A stretch of DNA of 64,000 nt from Pseudacidovorax intermedius (GTDB taxonomy: Bacteria > Pseudomonadota > Gammaproteobacteria > Burkholderiales > Burkholderiaceae_C): positions 62,001 to 126,000 of the forward strand of contig NZ_QQAV01000012.1 in assembly GCF_003350475.1 (NCBI RefSeq), in the 5' to 3' direction. Below, one piece after another: positions 1 to 12,543 of this stretch. Position 1 is the first letter of the stretch; every line of letters starts with the position of its first letter. The notes beneath the pieces were generated by a model. That model searched no databases. It saw nothing but the letters and a program-made list of their open reading frames with translations, and was not told where the DNA came from. The position numbers and the translations under genes were made by a program.

Positions 1-1
1 G

Positions 2-145
2 GCCCGCGCCAGCACGCATTCCGCCCAGGCTTACGCGGCGCAGCTGCAGAAGGCCGGCTATGCCACCGACCCGGCCTACGCCCGCAAGCTGGGCCGTGCG
101 ATCCAGGCCACGCAGGCCCTTCAGCAGCGGCTGCAGACCACATGA
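2..145 (+). CDS. flgJ: Flagellar peptidoglycan hydrolase FlgJ, C-terminal fragment
   Basis: An open frame enters from the left edge and ends at a TGA whose first bases are shared with the flgK start (ATGA overlap). The 47 visible residues include STHSAQAYAAQLQKAGYATD and PAYARKLGRAIQ, which match the end of the glucosaminidase domain of FlgJ, the enzyme that cuts peptidoglycan so the flagellar rod can cross the wall. The order flgJ-flgK-flgL and the overlap support the call. The N-terminal rod-capping domain and the catalytic residues lie outside the window, so nothing can be said about activity. Confidence 0.8.
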   Translation, partial: ARASTHSAQAYAAQLQKAGYATDPAYARKLGRAIQATQALQQRLQTT

Positions 146-2025
146 GCTCCCTTCTCAACATCGGCCTGTCGGCCCTGCAGGCCAACCAGGCGGCGCTGAC
201 CACCACCGGCAACAACGTGGCCAACGCGGGCAGCGTGGGCTACTCACGCCAGTCGGTGGTGCAGCAGCAGGCCATCACCACACCCACGGGCAGCGGCTAC
301 CTGGGCAACGGCGTGCGCGTCGTCACGGTGGAGCGTGCCTACAGCAGCTACCTCACGCAGCAGGCCAACCAGACGGCCGCCGTGTCGGCGGCGGATTCGG
401 CCCGCTCGGACCAGCTGGCCTCGCTCGAGTCGGTGTTCCAGACCGGCAGCGCCGGCCTGGGCGCGGCGATGAACTCGCTGCTCAATGCCTTCACCAACGT
501 GGCGAGCGCGCCCACCGACCTGTCGGCGCGCACAGTGGTGCTGACCCAGGCGGGCGCCCTGGCCTCGCGCTTCTCCAGCGCGCAGAGCCAGCTCGACGAG
601 ATGGGCAAGTCCACGCTGGAACAGCTGGGCACCGCGGCCGACACCGTCAACCGTCTGGCTGCCTCCATCGCCAAGATCAACGGCCAGATCCAGCGCGCCC
701 GCGGTACCGGGCAGGAGCCCAACGACCTGCTCGACCAGCGCGACACCCTCATCACGCAGCTCAACGCCCAGGTGCAGACCAGCACCGTGCAGGCCGACGA
801 CGGCACGCTGTCGATCTTCGTCGGCAACCAGGCGCTGGTGCTGGGCAGCAGCGCTGGGCAGGTGTCGGTGGGCACGGCGGCCGACGGCAGCACCACGCTC
901 GACATCGCGCGCGGCAGCGTGGTGGCGCACCTGGATGCCGACGCGCTCGGCGGCGGCGCCGCAGCGGGCCAACTGCGCTTCCTGAACGAAGACCTTCCGG
1001 ACACCCGCAACCTGCTGGGCCGGCTGGCCCTGACCATGACCACCACGGTCAATGCCCAGCATTCGCTGGGCGTGGGCCTGAACGGCGAGACCGGCAACAA
1101 GCTCTTCGGCGACATCGGCCTGCCCGCCTCGACGCCGGCCGCCACCAACACCGGCAACGCGGTGTTCGCGGCCACGGTGAGCGACGTGTCGGCGCTCGTG
1201 CCCTCGTCCTATGCGCTGAGCGTGCAGCCCGACGGCAGTTACCAGGTGCGGCGCCTGTCGGACAACACGGTGAGCAGTTTCGCCAGCTTGCCCGCGCAGA
1301 TCGATGGGCTGTCGCTCAACCTGCAGTCGGGTGCCGGCGCGCCGGGCGACGTCTACCGCATCGAACCCTTCGCGCAGGCCGCGGGCAAGGTGGCGGTGGC
1401 GCTGGGCTCGGCCAGCGCGGTGGCGGCCGGCAGCCCGGTGCAGGCCAGCACCGGCACCGCCAACACGGGCAGCCTGGCCGTGTCGGGCGTGTATGCCAGC
1501 GCGCAGAACGCCAACCTCAGCGCCACGGCGACCCTGACCTTCAATGCCGATGGCACCTACAACATCAGCGGCAACGGCACGGGCAACCTGAGCAACCAGC
1601 CCTACACCGCGGGCGAGGCGATCTCGGTCAACGGCTGGTCGCTGACGCTCACCGGCGTGCCAAAGGCGGGCGACACCGTGACCGTGCAGGCGGCCACCGC
1701 GTCGATGACGGCGCAGAACAGCGGCAACGCCAAGGCCCTGCAGGCGCTGGCCGACCAGAAGGTGATCGACGGCTCCCCGCTGTCGGACGGCTACGCCGGA
1801 CTGATCGCGCGCGTGGGCGTACGGGCCCAGGGCGCCAAGTACGCGGCGCAGGTCTCCTCGGCCATCGCCACCAGCACCGAGACGGCCCGGGCCAACAGCA
1901 CCGGCGTGAACCTGGACGAAGAAGCCACCAAGCTGCTGGCCTACCAGCAGGCCTACCAGGCCTCGGCCCGGGTGATCCAGATCGCGCAGAACATCTTCGA
2001 CTCGCTGCTGTCCAGCGTGCGCTGA
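142..2025 (+). CDS. flgK: Flagellar hook-associated protein 1 (FlgK)
   Basis: This 627-residue protein forms the first hook-filament junction ring. The N-terminus SLLNIGLSALQANQAALTTT, followed by GNNVANAGSVGYSRQ, is the conserved rod/hook/HAP signature. The C-terminus (LLAYQQAYQASARVIQIAQN then IFDSLL) is the matching coiled-coil export and assembly helix. The middle is rich in Ala, Ser, Thr and Gly, as usual for the variable surface domains. The length is typical for beta-proteobacterial FlgK. The start overlaps the flgJ stop, which implies translational coupling. flgL follows 17 bases after the stop, so the three genes sit in one late flagellar transcript. Confidence 0.95.
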   Translation: MSSLLNIGLSALQANQAALTTTGNNVANAGSVGYSRQSVVQQQAITTPTGSGYLGNGVRVVTVERAYSSYLTQQANQTAAVSAADSARSDQLASLESVFQTGSAGLGAAMNSLLNAFTNVASAPTDLSARTVVLTQAGALASRFSSAQSQLDEMGKSTLEQLGTAADTVNRLAASIAKINGQIQRARGTGQEPNDLLDQRDTLITQLNAQVQTSTVQADDGTLSIFVGNQALVLGSSAGQVSVGTAADGSTTLDIARGSVVAHLDADALGGGAAAGQLRFLNEDLPDTRNLLGRLALTMTTTVNAQHSLGVGLNGETGNKLFGDIGLPASTPAATNTGNAVFAATVSDVSALVPSSYALSVQPDGSYQVRRLSDNTVSSFASLPAQIDGLSLNLQSGAGAPGDVYRIEPFAQAAGKVAVALGSASAVAAGSPVQASTGTANTGSLAVSGVYASAQNANLSATATLTFNADGTYNISGNGTGNLSNQPYTAGEAISVNGWSLTLTGVPKAGDTVTVQAATASMTAQNSGNAKALQALADQKVIDGSPLSDGYAGLIARVGVRAQGAKYAAQVSSAIATSTETARANSTGVNLDEEATKLLAYQQAYQASARVIQIAQNIFDSLLSSVR

Positions 2026-2042
2026 GGGCAAGGGGCCACCGC

Positions 2043-3239
2043 ATGACCATCCAACGCATCTCCACCCCCAACCTGCGCGAGACGGCCATCCAGCGCCTGG
2101 CCGAGCGTCAGGCGCAGATCGCCGACCTGCAGGAGCAAGTCAACACCGGCAAGAAGATCAACCGGCTCAGCGACGATCCTCTGGCCGCCGCGCAGGCCGA
2201 GCGCGCCACCACCCGCGTCGCGCGCGTGGAGACCCAGCAGCGCGCCCTGCAGGCCCAGACGGCCTCGATGACCAGCGTGGAGTCGACGCTGGGCGATTCG
2301 GTGACCGCCCTGCAGTCCTTCCGCTCGCTGCTGGTGCAGGCCGGCGGCGGTGCGCTGTCGGCGACCGATCGCCAGTCCATCGCCCAGCAGATGACTGCGC
2401 TGCGCGACCAGTTGCTTTCATATGCCAACACCACCAACGCCGACGGCCTGCCGCTCTTCGGCGGCCTGGGCAGCACCGCCCGCCCTTTCACCGATGCGGG
2501 CGGCACGGTGAGCTACCAGGGCGTGTCGGGCCAGGCTGCCGCCTCGGACAGTAGCGTGCCCGGCGTGCTCGACGGCTTCGCGACCTGGATGGACGTGCCG
2601 ACCGGCAACGGCGTGTTCGAGGTGAACCAGGCCGCCGGCACGACCCAGGTGCACACCGACACCGGCCAGGTGCTGGACCCGGGCGCACTCACCGACCATG
2701 GCTACCAGGTGAAGTTCTCCGTGGCCACCGACGGAACGGCCACCTACGACGTGGTCGACACCAACAGCCAGCAGGCGGTGGTCTCCGGAGCTGCGTACAA
2801 GAGCGGCCAGGCGATCAGCTTCGGCGGCATGTCCTTCACGGCCAGCGGCACGCCTGCCAATGGCGACACGCTGGAGGTCAAGCCCTCGGGCAGCCAGAGC
2901 GTCTTTGCGGTCATGGACCAGGCCATCGCCGGCGTGCGCAGCGCGGCCAGCGGCCAGGTCACGCAGGCGGTGTCGCGTGGGCTGGCGCAGGTGGATTCGG
3001 GCCTGGCCAAGCTCTCCGCGGCACGCAGCCAGGCCGGCGAGTTGCTCAACCGTGCCGACACCATCGGCGACCGCCTGACCACCCGCAGCGACCAGCTCGA
3101 GAAGGTGCGCGCCGACGCCGAGGACTCCGACCCTGTCAAGGTTCTCTCGGATATCAGCAGCCAGCAGACGATGTACTCTGCCGCCCTGGGCACCTATGCC
3201 CAGATCCAGAAGCTCTCCCTGTTCAACTACATCAGCTGA
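2043..3239 (+). CDS. flgL: Flagellar hook-associated protein 3 (FlgL)
   Basis: FlgL is the second hook-filament junction protein, secreted through the flagellar export apparatus. The start chosen is the ATG beginning MTIQRISTPNLRETAIQRL, preceded by an AAGGGG ribosome site. The open frame runs much further upstream, but that part lies over flgK. The 398 residues show the flagellin-like N-terminus (EQVNTGKKINRLSDDPLAAA) and a C-terminal helix ending SSQQTMYSAALGTYAQIQKL, both typical of the flagellin/FlgL fold. It is the last clear structural flagellar gene of the cluster here. Confidence 0.93.
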   Translation: MTIQRISTPNLRETAIQRLAERQAQIADLQEQVNTGKKINRLSDDPLAAAQAERATTRVARVETQQRALQAQTASMTSVESTLGDSVTALQSFRSLLVQAGGGALSATDRQSIAQQMTALRDQLLSYANTTNADGLPLFGGLGSTARPFTDAGGTVSYQGVSGQAAASDSSVPGVLDGFATWMDVPTGNGVFEVNQAAGTTQVHTDTGQVLDPGALTDHGYQVKFSVATDGTATYDVVDTNSQQAVVSGAAYKSGQAISFGGMSFTASGTPANGDTLEVKPSGSQSVFAVMDQAIAGVRSAASGQVTQAVSRGLAQVDSGLAKLSAARSQAGELLNRADTIGDRLTTRSDQLEKVRADAEDSDPVKVLSDISSQQTMYSAALGTYAQIQKLSLFNYIS

Positions 3240-3274
3240 GGCCTGTCGTCAGGTCCCATCTCCACCTCTTCATC

Positions 3275-4516
3275 GTGGCCCAATCCGTTCTCGGCAGTCT
3301 GACCCTTTGCTACCAGCTTCTTTGGAATCGCAAGCGCGACATGGCGGGGGTACGACTGCTGGCCTATGAGGATGGGGAGCAGGCAGACGGCGGCCATCTG
3401 CTGCGCAGCTTGACCGAGATGTGGATGGCCGAGTCGCCCCGGCTGCTGGTGGCACCGCGCTCGCCCCGGCTGTTGCATGGCGTGCTGGAGCAGGCCGACG
3501 GCGATTCGCCGATGGTCGAGGTGCCGGTCGACTGGCTGGCCGACGAGGCCATGGCGCAGGCGGCCACCGAGGCCCGACGCCGCGGCGCCGCATTGATCGC
3601 CTCGGCGGGCCCCGGACCGCGGCGCACGGACTTTCCGGGCCGCAGTTCGCCGCGCGTGATGGAGCTGGAGGTCGACCATGCGGCGGCGGCCCTGCAGGCC
3701 GTGCTGCGCGCACGCGATGCCGATCCGCGCCACCCCGCACAGCGCGCGGCCGCGCAGGCGCAGCTGGCCGCCAGCCCCATCGAGCCCGAGCAGATCGTGG
3801 TGGGTGCCGCCAGCATGGCACTGGTCGAGCATGCCCTGGACCAGCGTGCTGCCTGGGCCGTAGCCGGCTGGCCCATCGAGGACGTGCTCCATCGCAACAA
3901 GGGCCAGCCGCTGCCGCCCACGCGCCGCGCGGTGGTCCGCACCATGCAGGCGCTCGAATCCGAGCAGTCGCTCGACCAGCTGGAACTCCAGTTCGGCCAG
4001 GAGCCGGCGCTGGCCTATCGCCTGCTGCTGCATCTCAACTCCGCCAGCCTGGGCCTGCGGCGCCGCATCACCTCGCTGCGCCACGGCGTGATGATGCTGG
4101 GCTACCGCACGCTCGACGCCTGGCTGGCCGAGCAGTTGCCCCACACCAGCGACGACCGCAACCTGCAGCCTGCCAACGCCAGCATGGTGCTGCGGGCGCA
4201 CCTGACCTCACAGCTGATGGAGGCGGGGGTGGAAGAGGAACTGCGGCGGGAGGTCTACCTGTGTGGGCTCTTCGCCCAGCTCGACCTGGTGATGGACGAG
4301 CCCATGCGCACGGCCGTCGGCCGGGTGGCCCTGCCTGAGCGGGTGGTGGAGGCGGTGCTGCGCGGCACCGGACCCTACGCCAGCGTGCTGCAGGTGGCCC
4401 AGGCGTTGGGCCAGGACAATCCGGGGGTGGTACGTGCGACCCGCGCACGCTTCGACATGAGTGCCGAAGAAATCAACCGCTCGCTGCTGCGCACGCTGGC
4501 GGTGGCGACAGTCTGA
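3275..4516 (+). CDS. EAL/HDOD-type signalling protein with a degenerate EAL part
   Basis: The predicted 413-residue soluble protein combines an N-terminal region (about 1-190) laid out like an EAL domain with a C-terminal HDOD-like helical domain (about 200-400, with EPALAYRLLLHLNSASLGLR and SLRHGVMMLGYR). I find no EAL motif and no obvious metal-binding acidic set in the N-terminal part, so it is unlikely to hydrolyse c-di-GMP. The HDOD part lacks the HD-GYP catalytic motif. Proteins of this build act as signalling adaptors, sometimes for motility, and its position 35 bases after flgL suits that. The reported start is GTG; an in-frame ATG at 3341 is an alternative because no strong ribosome site decides it. 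Confidence 0.7.
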   Translation: MAQSVLGSLTLCYQLLWNRKRDMAGVRLLAYEDGEQADGGHLLRSLTEMWMAESPRLLVAPRSPRLLHGVLEQADGDSPMVEVPVDWLADEAMAQAATEARRRGAALIASAGPGPRRTDFPGRSSPRVMELEVDHAAAALQAVLRARDADPRHPAQRAAAQAQLAASPIEPEQIVVGAASMALVEHALDQRAAWAVAGWPIEDVLHRNKGQPLPPTRRAVVRTMQALESEQSLDQLELQFGQEPALAYRLLLHLNSASLGLRRRITSLRHGVMMLGYRTLDAWLAEQLPHTSDDRNLQPANASMVLRAHLTSQLMEAGVEEELRREVYLCGLFAQLDLVMDEPMRTAVGRVALPERVVEAVLRGTGPYASVLQVAQALGQDNPGVVRATRARFDMSAEEINRSLLRTLAVATV

Positions 4517-4600
4517 GCGCGGGCGCTGGCGTAGCCCCCCGGACCTGCATTGCGCAGGCGGGCTCGCCAGGCCGCAGGGCCCGGCGAGCAGCGCGCCGGT

Positions 4601-6262
<1,662 letters not shown>

Positions 6263-6588
6263 GGCTTCTTGTCGGTGCGGGGTGGGGAACGCGCTCGGAT
6301 GAGGGAGGGGCCCGGTGCCGGGCGAGCGCGAAAACCATCGATTATCCCTCCTCGACGCGGCCGACGGGCACGCTGGCCCGGAACTCGTGCCACAATCGGG
6401 GCGTTGCCGGGCACAGTCACCCGCAACACGGCTCTTCGCCGGGGACGACGGATTCGCATCCTTCCAGGCTCCCGCCTTACCTCCCTTTCCACCTCGACTG
6501 GCCCGGTTCGCGCCCAAGCAGCGCCATCGCGGCGGGTGGACGCAAGAAGAACACCGCGCCGTGCATGGCGCCCGCAAGTAACTACCGA
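6263..6588. other. Intergenic region between divergent ettA and rhlE
   Basis: These 326 bases separate the two divergent starts and must hold both promoters. I see no convincing small gene, RNA or strong palindrome. The reading frames that cross it have no supported start and appear to be GC-rich shadow frames. Confidence 0.6.
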
Positions 6589-8382
<1,794 letters not shown>

Positions 8383-8412
8383 TCGAGTCCTGCCTGCACA
8401 GGCGAAGAACGA

Positions 8413-8436
8413 AGCGGCCCATCGGGCCGCTTTTTC
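8413..8436 (+). terminator. Rho-independent terminator of rhlE
   Basis: A perfect 8-bp stem (AGCGGCCC, loop ATC, GGGCCGCT) is followed directly by a T run, TTTTTCTTT. It lies 30 bases after the rhlE stop and 70 bases before the next start. Confidence 0.9.
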
Positions 8437-8507
8437 TTTGGCTGCTCGATTGACGCGGCCAAGCCGTTTGCATAGCATGATATGGAAATAGCCATGATGG
8501 AGACCGC

Positions 8508-8987
8508 ATGATCGAGGACGTCGTCAAGGAGCTGGGCCACCTGACGCTCGGCACCCGCCTGAAGCGAACCGGCGAGTTGCTGCAGGCGCAGACGCAGGCC
8601 GTTCTCGCCAGCTACGGTTTCGAACAGCCGGCCGCGCACTTCCCGCTGCTGGCGGCGCTGGACCGGTTGGGCGCCTTGAGCGTCGGCGAGTTGAGCCAGG
8701 CCGTGGGCGTGAGCCAGCCCGTGGTCACCCGATCGCTCAAGGGGCTGGAGGACGAAGGCCTCGTGCAGTCGGAGACGGGCGACGAAGACCGCCGCGTGCG
8801 CCGCGTGACCTTGAGCCGCAAGGGCAGAAGCCTGGTGCAGCGTGCCCGGCGCGAAGCCTGGCCGGCCATCGAGTCCGCTGTCGCGCAGGCCTGCGCCCGA
8901 AGCCGGGGCGATCTGCTCTCGCAGCTCGCCGCACTCGAAGACGCGCTGGCCACCACCCCTCTGTTGCAGCGCATCCAGGAGTCCTGA
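8508..8987 (+). CDS. MarR-family transcriptional regulator
   Basis: This 159-residue protein has the MarR winged-helix layout. A recognition segment LSVGELSQAVGVSQPVVTRS (about 63-82) is followed by the wing EDRRVRRVTLSRKGRSLV and a C-terminal dimerisation helix. It ends two bases before the acetyltransferase start (TGACCATG), so the pair forms a coupled operon. The acetyltransferase could be the controlled detoxification gene, but the ligand is unknown. I did not find a clear palindromic operator in the short region after the rhlE terminator. Confidence 0.85.
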   Translation: MIEDVVKELGHLTLGTRLKRTGELLQAQTQAVLASYGFEQPAAHFPLLAALDRLGALSVGELSQAVGVSQPVVTRSLKGLEDEGLVQSETGDEDRRVRRVTLSRKGRSLVQRARREAWPAIESAVAQACARSRGDLLSQLAALEDALATTPLLQRIQES

Positions 8988-8989
8988 CC

Positions 8990-9664
8990 ATGTCCGCACT
9001 CGACCGGCCCGTCTGGGCCAGCCTGCAGCATCAGCCGCATTGGGCACTCGGGGGTGAGCACGCCCGGCGCTTCGTGCCCGATCTCCACGGCTTTGCCGCC
9101 ACGGTGGATGAAAGTGCGGCCAGCCTCGACGCACTCGCCGGCCTTCTCGGCGCCGCCAGCGACAGCGTGTATCTGCTGCAGGTGCCGGCCATCGCCGTTC
9201 CTCCGGGCCTTGAAGTCGTGAAAGCAGCCGCAGGCGTGCAGATGGTGGCCACACGCCGCCTCCACGCCGATGACAACGTGGTGGTGCTGGGCGATGCGGA
9301 TGTTGACGAGATGCTGGCCCTGGCCCGGCTCACCGAGCCCGGCCCTTTCTTCGCCCGCACGCACACGCTGGGGCGCTTCATTGGCGTGCGCATCGGCGGC
9401 CGTCTGGCCGCGATGGCAGGCGAGCGCATGCGCTTTCCCGGGCATGTCGAGATCAGCGGCGTCTGCACGCATCCGGACTTCCGTGGACAGGGTCTGGCGC
9501 GCCGACTGTCGGCCGCCGTGGCAGCCGACATCCAGCAGCGCGGCGACCTGCCCTTCCTGCATGCGTGGACGACGAACACCGCCGCGATCTCGCTGTACGA
9601 GGACCTCGGCTTCGTCGCGCGCACGCCGGTCCATGTCGCGGTGCTTCGGCGAAAGCCGTCCTGA
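8990..9664 (+). CDS. GNAT-family N-acetyltransferase
   Basis: In the C-terminal half of this 224-residue protein, EISGVCTHPDFRGQGLARRL holds the acetyl-CoA-binding R/Q-x-x-G-x-G/A segment (RGQGLA), and NTAAISLYEDLGFVART is the usual GNAT C-terminal strand-helix. The N-terminal half (about 1-110) is a less conserved domain, as in FR47-like acetyltransferases. It is translated directly after the MarR gene. The acceptor substrate cannot be read from the sequence; control by MarR suggests a small toxic amine or drug, which is inference. Confidence 0.8.
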   Translation: MSALDRPVWASLQHQPHWALGGEHARRFVPDLHGFAATVDESAASLDALAGLLGAASDSVYLLQVPAIAVPPGLEVVKAAAGVQMVATRRLHADDNVVVLGDADVDEMLALARLTEPGPFFARTHTLGRFIGVRIGGRLAAMAGERMRFPGHVEISGVCTHPDFRGQGLARRLSAAVAADIQQRGDLPFLHAWTTNTAAISLYEDLGFVARTPVHVAVLRRKPS

Positions 9665-9890
9665 GACCTTGCACGCGCGGTCGAGACGATCGACCTCCGC
9701 ACAGAAAGGCATTCCCCGGCGACCCGGGGCGCATCCTTAGGCCAGCCTTAAGAGGCCCACCAGAAGGCCCCGTCCGACTGGCTTCGCCCGCGCCATCGGC
9801 CTAGAGTGGCTTCACGCTGCACACCGACACCGGCGGTCGTTCCTCCTCCGTGCCAGGCGCAACGCTTGCACAACCCAAGGAGAACACACC

Positions 9891-11141
9891 ATGACCTGGA
9901 CCCGCGAGCAGATCCACGTGACCACCGCCAGCTACCTCGGCTGGACCCTGGACGCCTTCGACTTCTTCCTGATGGTCTTCATCCTGAAGGACATCGCCGC
10001 CGAGTTCCACGCGCCGCTGCCCTCCGTGGCGCTCGCCATCACGCTCACGCTGGCCATGCGGCCGGTGGGCGCGCTGATCTTCGGGCGCCTGGCCGATCGC
10101 TTCGGTCGCCGGCCGACCATGATGGCCAACATCCTCTGCTATGCGGTGCTGGAGCTGCTGTCGGGCTTCTCGCCCAGCCTGGCGACGCTGATCGTGCTGC
10201 GCGCGCTGTTCGGCATCGCCATGGGCGGCGAATGGGGCGTGGGCTCGGCGCTGACCATGGAGACGGTGCCGGCGCGCTCGCGCGGCTTCGTCTCGGGGCT
10301 GCTGCAGGCGGGCTATCCCACCGGCTTCCTGCTGGCCTCGCTGGTGTTCGGCCTGTTCTATTCGCACATCGGCTGGCGCGGCATGTTCTTCGTCGGCATC
10401 CTGCCCGCGCTGCTGGTCATCTACGTGCGTTCGCATGTGCCCGAATCGCCCGCATGGAAGCAGATGGCCAGCCAGCCGCGGCCGAGTCGGTTGGCGGGCC
10501 TGCGCCAGCAGTGGAAGCTCGCGCTCTACGCCGTGGTGCTGATGACCGCCTTCAACTTCTTCTCGCACGGCACGCAGGACCTGTACCCCACCTTCCTGCG
10601 CGTGCAGCACGGCTTCGACGCGCACACCGTGTCGCTCGTGACCATCGTGCTGAACATCGGCGCCATCGTGGGTGGACTGGCCTGCGGCACGCTGTCGGAG
10701 CGCATCGGCCGCCGGTGGACCATCTTCGGCGCCGCCCTCTTCGCGCTCCCCGTGCTGCCGCTGTGGGCCTATTCGCACTCGGCGGCCGCGCTGGCCGCGG
10801 GCGCCTTCCTGATGCAGCTGAGCGTACAGGGCGCCTGGGGCGTGATCCCGGTGCACCTCAACGAGATCTCGCCGCCCGCACTGCGCGCCACCTTCCCGGG
10901 CCTGGTCTACCAACTGGGCAACCTGCTGGCTTCTGTCAACGCGACGATGCAGGCATCGCTCGCGACCTCACGCGGCAACGACTATGCGTTTGCAATGGCG
11001 GTGGTGGCGGGCACGGTCGCGGTGGTCATCGCCGGCCTGATCCTGTTCAGCCGCGAACACCGCGGCGTGGACATGGGCGTGCAGGCGCCCCTCGCTCCGG
11101 CCAGCGGCGGTGGCGTGCATCCCGCCCTCGCCCACCGCTGA
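9891..11141 (+). CDS. MFS transporter of the organic acid:H+ symporter type
   Basis: This 416-residue, 12-helix permease belongs to the major facilitator superfamily. The hydrophobic pattern is regular. The signature loops are GRLADRFGRRPTMM between helices 2 and 3 and the counterpart GTLSERIGRRWTIFG in the second half. The start TREQIHVTTASYLGWTLDAF with DFF is typical of the NanT/JEN1/aromatic-acid symporter branch, whose members import carboxylates with protons. Upstream, 226 bases hold no other gene. It stands alone, convergent with sdaA, so the substrate is not defined by neighbours. The start is supported by an AAGGAG site (9879-9884). Confidence 0.82.
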   Translation: MTWTREQIHVTTASYLGWTLDAFDFFLMVFILKDIAAEFHAPLPSVALAITLTLAMRPVGALIFGRLADRFGRRPTMMANILCYAVLELLSGFSPSLATLIVLRALFGIAMGGEWGVGSALTMETVPARSRGFVSGLLQAGYPTGFLLASLVFGLFYSHIGWRGMFFVGILPALLVIYVRSHVPESPAWKQMASQPRPSRLAGLRQQWKLALYAVVLMTAFNFFSHGTQDLYPTFLRVQHGFDAHTVSLVTIVLNIGAIVGGLACGTLSERIGRRWTIFGAALFALPVLPLWAYSHSAAALAAGAFLMQLSVQGAWGVIPVHLNEISPPALRATFPGLVYQLGNLLASVNATMQASLATSRGNDYAFAMAVVAGTVAVVIAGLILFSREHRGVDMGVQAPLAPASGGGVHPALAHR

Positions 11142-11162
11142 CGACTGCGCGGCGGATGGCGG

Positions 11163-12536
11163 TCAGCACTCGACCACGTTCACCGCCAGGCCGCCCAGCG
11201 AGGTTTCCTTGTAGGTGGACTTCATGTCCTCGCCCGTCTGCTTCATGGTGCGGATGACGGTGTCGAGCGACACGCAGTGCTGCCCATCGCCACACAGGGC
11301 CATGCGCGCCGCGTTGATGGCCTTGACCGCCCCCATGGCGTTGCGCTCCACGCAGGGGATCTGCACCCGGCCGCCCACCGGGTCGCAGGTGAGGCCCAGG
11401 TTGTGTTCCATGCCGATCTCGGCCGCGTTCTCCACCTGCTGAGGCGTGCCGCCCTGGACCGCGGCCAGTGCGCCGGCGGCCATCGAGCAGGCGACGCCCA
11501 CTTCGCCCTGGCAGCCGACCTCGGCCCCGGAGATCGAGGCATTGGTCTTGTAGAGCATGCCGATGGCTGCGGCGGTGAGCAGGAAGTCGATGACGCCCTG
11601 CTCCGTCGCCCGCGGCACGAAGCGCCAATAGTAGTGCAGGACGGCGGGCACGATGCCGGCCGCTCCGTTGGTGGGCGCCGTCACCACGCGGCCACCCGCG
11701 GCGTTCTCTTCGTTGACGGCCATGGCGAAGGCATTGACCCAGTCGATGGCGGCCAGCGGATCCTGGTCGCCCTGCTCCTGCATGAGACGCCGGTAGAGCG
11801 CCGGCGCCCGGCGGCGCAGCCGCAGCGGCCCAGGCAGCGGCTGGCCCGCCGCCTCGTGACCGACGCCCAGTCCCCGGGCCACGCAGTCCTGCATCACGCG
11901 CCAGATGTGCAGGAGCCCCTGGCGCACCTCGGCCTCCGGCCGCCAGGCACATTCGTTGGCCATGACCAGGGCGGCGATGCTCTGCGGCCTTGCCTGCCCC
12001 AGCAGTTGCTCCGCGCTGGCGAAGGGATGCGGCACGGGCGCCAGCACGTCCGCGGCCGGACCATCGGCCCCAGCCTCGACCACGAAGCCGCCGCCGACCG
12101 AAAAGTAGTGCGCCTCCCGCAACAGCCCGCCCTGGGCGTCGAAGGCCGCGAGACGCAGGGCATTGGGATGCTCGGGCAGCGACCGCTCGCCCAGGAAGAC
12201 GATGTCCTGCAAGGCGTCGAAGCGGATCGGCCGCAGCCCAAGCACGGGCAGCAGGCCGTCGCGCCGCACTGCGGCCAGGCGCGGGGCGACCTGTTGGGGC
12301 TCCACCGTATCGGGCGCCTCACCCATCAGGCCGAGCATGACGCCGATGTCGGTGTCGTGCCCCCGGCCGGTGGCACCGAGCGAGCCATAGAGATCGACCT
12401 GCAGCCGCGCCAGCGTATTCAGCAGCCCGGCGGCCTGCAGCCCGCGCGCGAACAGAAGCGCCGCACGCATGGGCCCGACGGTGTGCGAGCTGGAGGGACC
12501 GATCCCGATCTTGAAGATGTCGAAGACGGAAAGCAT
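11163..12536 (-). CDS. sdaA: L-serine ammonia-lyase (L-serine dehydratase)
   Basis: The enzyme deaminates L-serine to pyruvate using an oxygen-sensitive 4Fe-4S centre. The start [20 protein letters not shown] is the canonical SdaA N-terminus, and the 457 residues match the family length. Cluster-binding cysteines are visible near [20 protein letters not shown] and [19 protein letters not shown]. It lies 7 bases behind the M20 amidohydrolase stop and is the last gene of a three-gene minus-strand operon under a divergent LysR gene. That context suggests it consumes serine released from a substituted precursor rather than serving general serine breakdown. Confidence 0.93.
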   Translation of the reverse strand: MLSVFDIFKIGIGPSSSHTVGPMRAALLFARGLQAAGLLNTLARLQVDLYGSLGATGRGHDTDIGVMLGLMGEAPDTVEPQQVAPRLAAVRRDGLLPVLGLRPIRFDALQDIVFLGERSLPEHPNALRLAAFDAQGGLLREAHYFSVGGGFVVEAGADGPAADVLAPVPHPFASAEQLLGQARPQSIAALVMANECAWRPEAEVRQGLLHIWRVMQDCVARGLGVGHEAAGQPLPGPLRLRRRAPALYRRLMQEQGDQDPLAAIDWVNAFAMAVNEENAAGGRVVTAPTNGAAGIVPAVLHYYWRFVPRATEQGVIDFLLTAAAIGMLYKTNASISGAEVGCQGEVGVACSMAAGALAAVQGGTPQQVENAAEIGMEHNLGLTCDPVGGRVQIPCVERNAMGAVKAINAARMALCGDGQHCVSLDTVIRTMKQTGEDMKSTYKETSLGGLAVNVVEC

Positions 12537-12543
12537 CGGCCGA

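Noticed and set aside
244-2031. A 595-codon minus-strand frame opposite flgK
   Set aside because: It is antisense to a clear flagellar gene and its composition (His/Arg/Gly-rich) is typical of shadow frames.
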